Below, one piece after another: positions 6,708-8,089 of a stretch of 8,089 nt of DNA. The translations under genes were made by a program, and so were the position numbers. The notes beneath the pieces were generated by a model. That model made no database searches and had not been told where the DNA came from. It was given only the letters and a program-made list of their open reading frames with translations. The DNA is taken from the NCBI GenBank assembly GCA_025350945.1, contig JANXWW010000112.1, positions 1-8,089 on the forward strand, read 5' to 3'. Position 1 is the stretch's first letter. Each line of letters begins with the position of its first letter. The stretch comes from Burkholderiales bacterium (lineage in GTDB: Bacteria > Pseudomonadota > Gammaproteobacteria > Burkholderiales > Usitatibacteraceae).

Positions 6708-7507
6708 GTCGAAGATGAAGATGCAGGCGAGGGGTGCAGGCGATGCCAATACAGATATTGCGGCACAAATCCAAAGCGACGATAAATGGTGACGGCGCGC
6801 GTATTCTCGCGATCCACCTGCAAAAACGCCGTGTGTGCGCCTGTCTGCCTTCCCCAATCAATCAGGTGCGCCACCAGCATTGTTGCGTAGCCCTTGCCAT
6901 GCTCCGCTACGGCGGTGCGCATATTGAAAATCCCCACATGCCCATCTTCGACGCGCGCCATACCGCAGGCCATGATGCCCGCAGGCGTCATAAGGGCAAG
7001 AAATTTTTGCGCGCCCCGCCAGACCGACTGCCGTTTTAAATCCTGACCAACCGCCTCAACGCCAGTGCCCTTCAAGCGGTGCGCATCGGCGATGCCTTCA
7101 GCCCGCGAACGCTCAATCACGCTCACATTTTTCGGCAAGCTATGCAATGCCACAGCGTTGGTGATCGGTAGCGTCATAACCAGCGTTTCCACTTTCCGCG
7201 TGTAGCCGCGCCAGGTAAGAAGCTCGTCCAAGGCGCCGGGTGCCAATTCACTGGTCAGGCGAAAAACAGCGCGCTGATTGTGCAGCTCGTACCATGCTTC
7301 GCAAAATTCAACTTTCTCGGCGAGGCCGCGTGTAGACGGATGCAGCACGGTCACACTGTTGGCGCGACGTGTATCGGTATTCGATGCGCGCAACACCCAG
7401 CCATCATAATTGCGCTGATGAATACTGGGCGACGTGGAGAGCGTCAGCTCTTCCAACTGGCGGATGCGGCCTAAATCTTTCTCTATTCCAAAACCTGTGT
7501 CATTCAT
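6704..7507 (-). CDS. GNAT family N-acetyltransferase, two-part
   Basis: 267 residues. The C-terminal part (about 125-250) is a GNAT fold: the acetyl-CoA-binding strand and loop read VGIFNMRTAVAEHGKGYA (191-208), with HGKG at 203-206 as the pyrophosphate-binding turn (family Q/RxxGxG/A). They are followed by LQVDRENTRAVTIYRRFGF (229-247), the typical GNAT ending. The N-terminal part (about 10-105), with YDGWVLRASNTDTRRANSV (34-52) and a C-E-x-W-Y-E-L-H-N segment at 69-77, resembles the N-terminal half found in a large group of bacterial two-part GNATs. The acceptor amine is unknown. The ATG at 7507 is chosen because it overlaps the ugpC stop as ATGAATGA; upstream codons in the same frame fall inside ugpC. 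No clear ribosome binding site is visible (GAGA abuts the ATG), which fits translational coupling. The gene ends in a serine-rich tail and overlaps the next gene by four bases. Confidence 0.9.
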   Translation of the reverse strand: MNDTGFGIEKDLGRIRQLEELTLSTSPSIHQRNYDGWVLRASNTDTRRANSVTVLHPSTRGLAEKVEFCEAWYELHNQRAVFRLTSELAPGALDELLTWRGYTRKVETLVMTLPITNAVALHSLPKNVSVIERSRAEGIADAHRLKGTGVEAVGQDLKRQSVWRGAQKFLALMTPAGIMACGMARVEDGHVGIFNMRTAVAEHGKGYATMLVAHLIDWGRQTGAHTAFLQVDRENTRAVTIYRRFGFVPQYLYWHRLHPSPASSSST

Positions 7508-8089
7508 TCTCTGTGCTAATTCGCTTCCCGCTGGCGGTATCAAAGAAATATAACTTATCCGCGTGCGGTGTGACGTGTAGCACTTCACCATTTTGATGGC
7601 GTGCATGCCCATCCACGCGCAACACGAGCCCATGTCCGGCAATAAAACCATGAATAAGCGAGTCAGCACCCAAGGCTTCCGCACTTTCCACCTTGAAAGG
7701 TAGGCCTGTCTTGCTCACCGACTCGGTCACCGAAAAATGTTCGGGACGAACGCCGACCGTCACTTGCTGGCCTTGATTCATTTTTTCTTTTAGTGAAGCA
7801 TTGATCGGCAGCGATAAATTTTCGCCAAATTCAATCGCACCGCTTGTAACCACCCCCGGCAAAAAATTCATCGCCGGTGAGCCAATAAACCCCGCCACAA
7901 ACACGCTTGCCGGATTATCGTAGACCTCCATCGGCGCGCCAACCTGCTCGACCCGTCCTGCGTTCATCACGATCATGCGATGCGCCAGCGTCATCGCTTC
8001 CACCTGATCATGCGTCACAAAAATACTGGTGGTTTTTAATTCGCGCGACAGTTTCTGAATCTCCAAACGCATCTGCACGCGCAGCTTTG
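7500..8089 (-). CDS. ugpC: ABC transporter ATP-binding protein, UgpC/MalK type (5' end cut by window edge)
   Basis: About 195 C-terminal residues of a sugar-type ABC importer ATPase that energises uptake at the inner membrane. The edge begins with KLRVQMRLEIQKL, the helix after the D-loop of MalK/UgpC proteins. Next come the switch-histidine segment IFVTHDQVEAMTLA and GRVEQVGAPMEVYDNPAS, then VAGFIGSPAMNFLPG. The MNFLPG form favours UgpC (sn-glycerol-3-phosphate or glycerophosphodiester import) over MalK. The remainder is the OB-fold regulatory domain (GVRPEHF) ending in LYFFDTASGKRI, as UgpC does. Walker A, the Q-loop and the signature motif lie beyond the window. UgpC is about 356 residues in E. 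coli, so roughly 160 are missing. The stop overlaps the GNAT start by 8 bases; in E. coli ugpQ occupies this place. Substrate by homology only; related sugar ATPases (UgpC/MsmK/MalK) are hard to separate by sequence. Confidence 0.88.
   Translation of the reverse strand, partial: KLRVQMRLEIQKLSRELKTTSIFVTHDQVEAMTLAHRMIVMNAGRVEQVGAPMEVYDNPASVFVAGFIGSPAMNFLPGVVTSGAIEFGENLSLPINASLKEKMNQGQQVTVGVRPEHFSVTESVSKTGLPFKVESAEALGADSLIHGFIAGHGLVLRVDGHARHQNGEVLHVTPHADKLYFFDTASGKRISTENE

Noticed and set aside
6708..6857. Fifty-codon in-frame N-terminal extension of the glycosyltransferase with a hydrophobic stretch that resembles a signal anchor
   Set aside because: It lies wholly inside the GNAT coding region in another frame. 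The ATG at 6707 forms a clean ATGA overlap and is followed directly by the first TPR, so the hydrophobic stretch is most likely a shadow.
7508..7684. Fifty-nine-codon upstream extension of the GNAT frame
   Set aside because: It lies inside the ugpC C-terminal coding sequence, shows no GNAT-like pattern, and the ATG at 7507 overlaps the ugpC stop.

Overview
The window reads as bacterial chromosome, most likely betaproteobacterial. The evidence is the RecA sequence, the pncC-recA-recX gene order, the gapped LexA palindromes of the CTGT-N8-ACAG type in front of recA, and a UgpC-like ATPase. I see no insertion sequence, prophage, CRISPR array, tRNA or rRNA. Every gene I can support lies on the minus strand, so transcription runs from high to low coordinates.

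In order of transcription: (1) 8089-7500, the 3' half of a ugpC-type ABC transporter ATPase gene, cut by the window edge. (2) 7507-6704, a two-part GNAT N-acetyltransferase overlapping ugpC by 8 bases. (3) 6707-2601, a very large gene of 1368 codons overlapping the GNAT gene by four bases (ATGA). It encodes an N-terminal TPR array, a GT41 (SPINDLY/OGT-like) glycosyltransferase domain, a second divergent TPR plus GT41-like module, and a C-terminal GT2-type glycosyltransferase. (4) 2550-2062, stand-alone pncC (CinA C-terminal domain). (5) A recA control region with two tandem LexA boxes, one overlapping the predicted -10. (6) 1919-855, recA. (7) 854-450, about 400 bases with two hairpins, one followed by a U-tract, and a possible 82-codon small ORF. 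(8) 449-1, recX, running off the window.

Two functional blocks meet here. The pncC-recA-recX block is the widespread arrangement of the recombinase with its negative modulator RecX and the NMN amidase; recA looks SOS-controlled. The ugpC-GNAT-glycosyltransferase block is joined by start/stop overlaps and is probably translationally coupled, but its shared purpose is unknown.

The most unusual item is the glycosyltransferase. It looks like an internally duplicated TPR-GT41 protein whose second copy has lost most of the recognisable nucleotide-sugar-binding positions, while both copies lack the family's usual histidine after the GYVSxD motif. A complete GT2 domain is fused behind them. All family calls come from reading motifs by eye; no database search or structure prediction was run.
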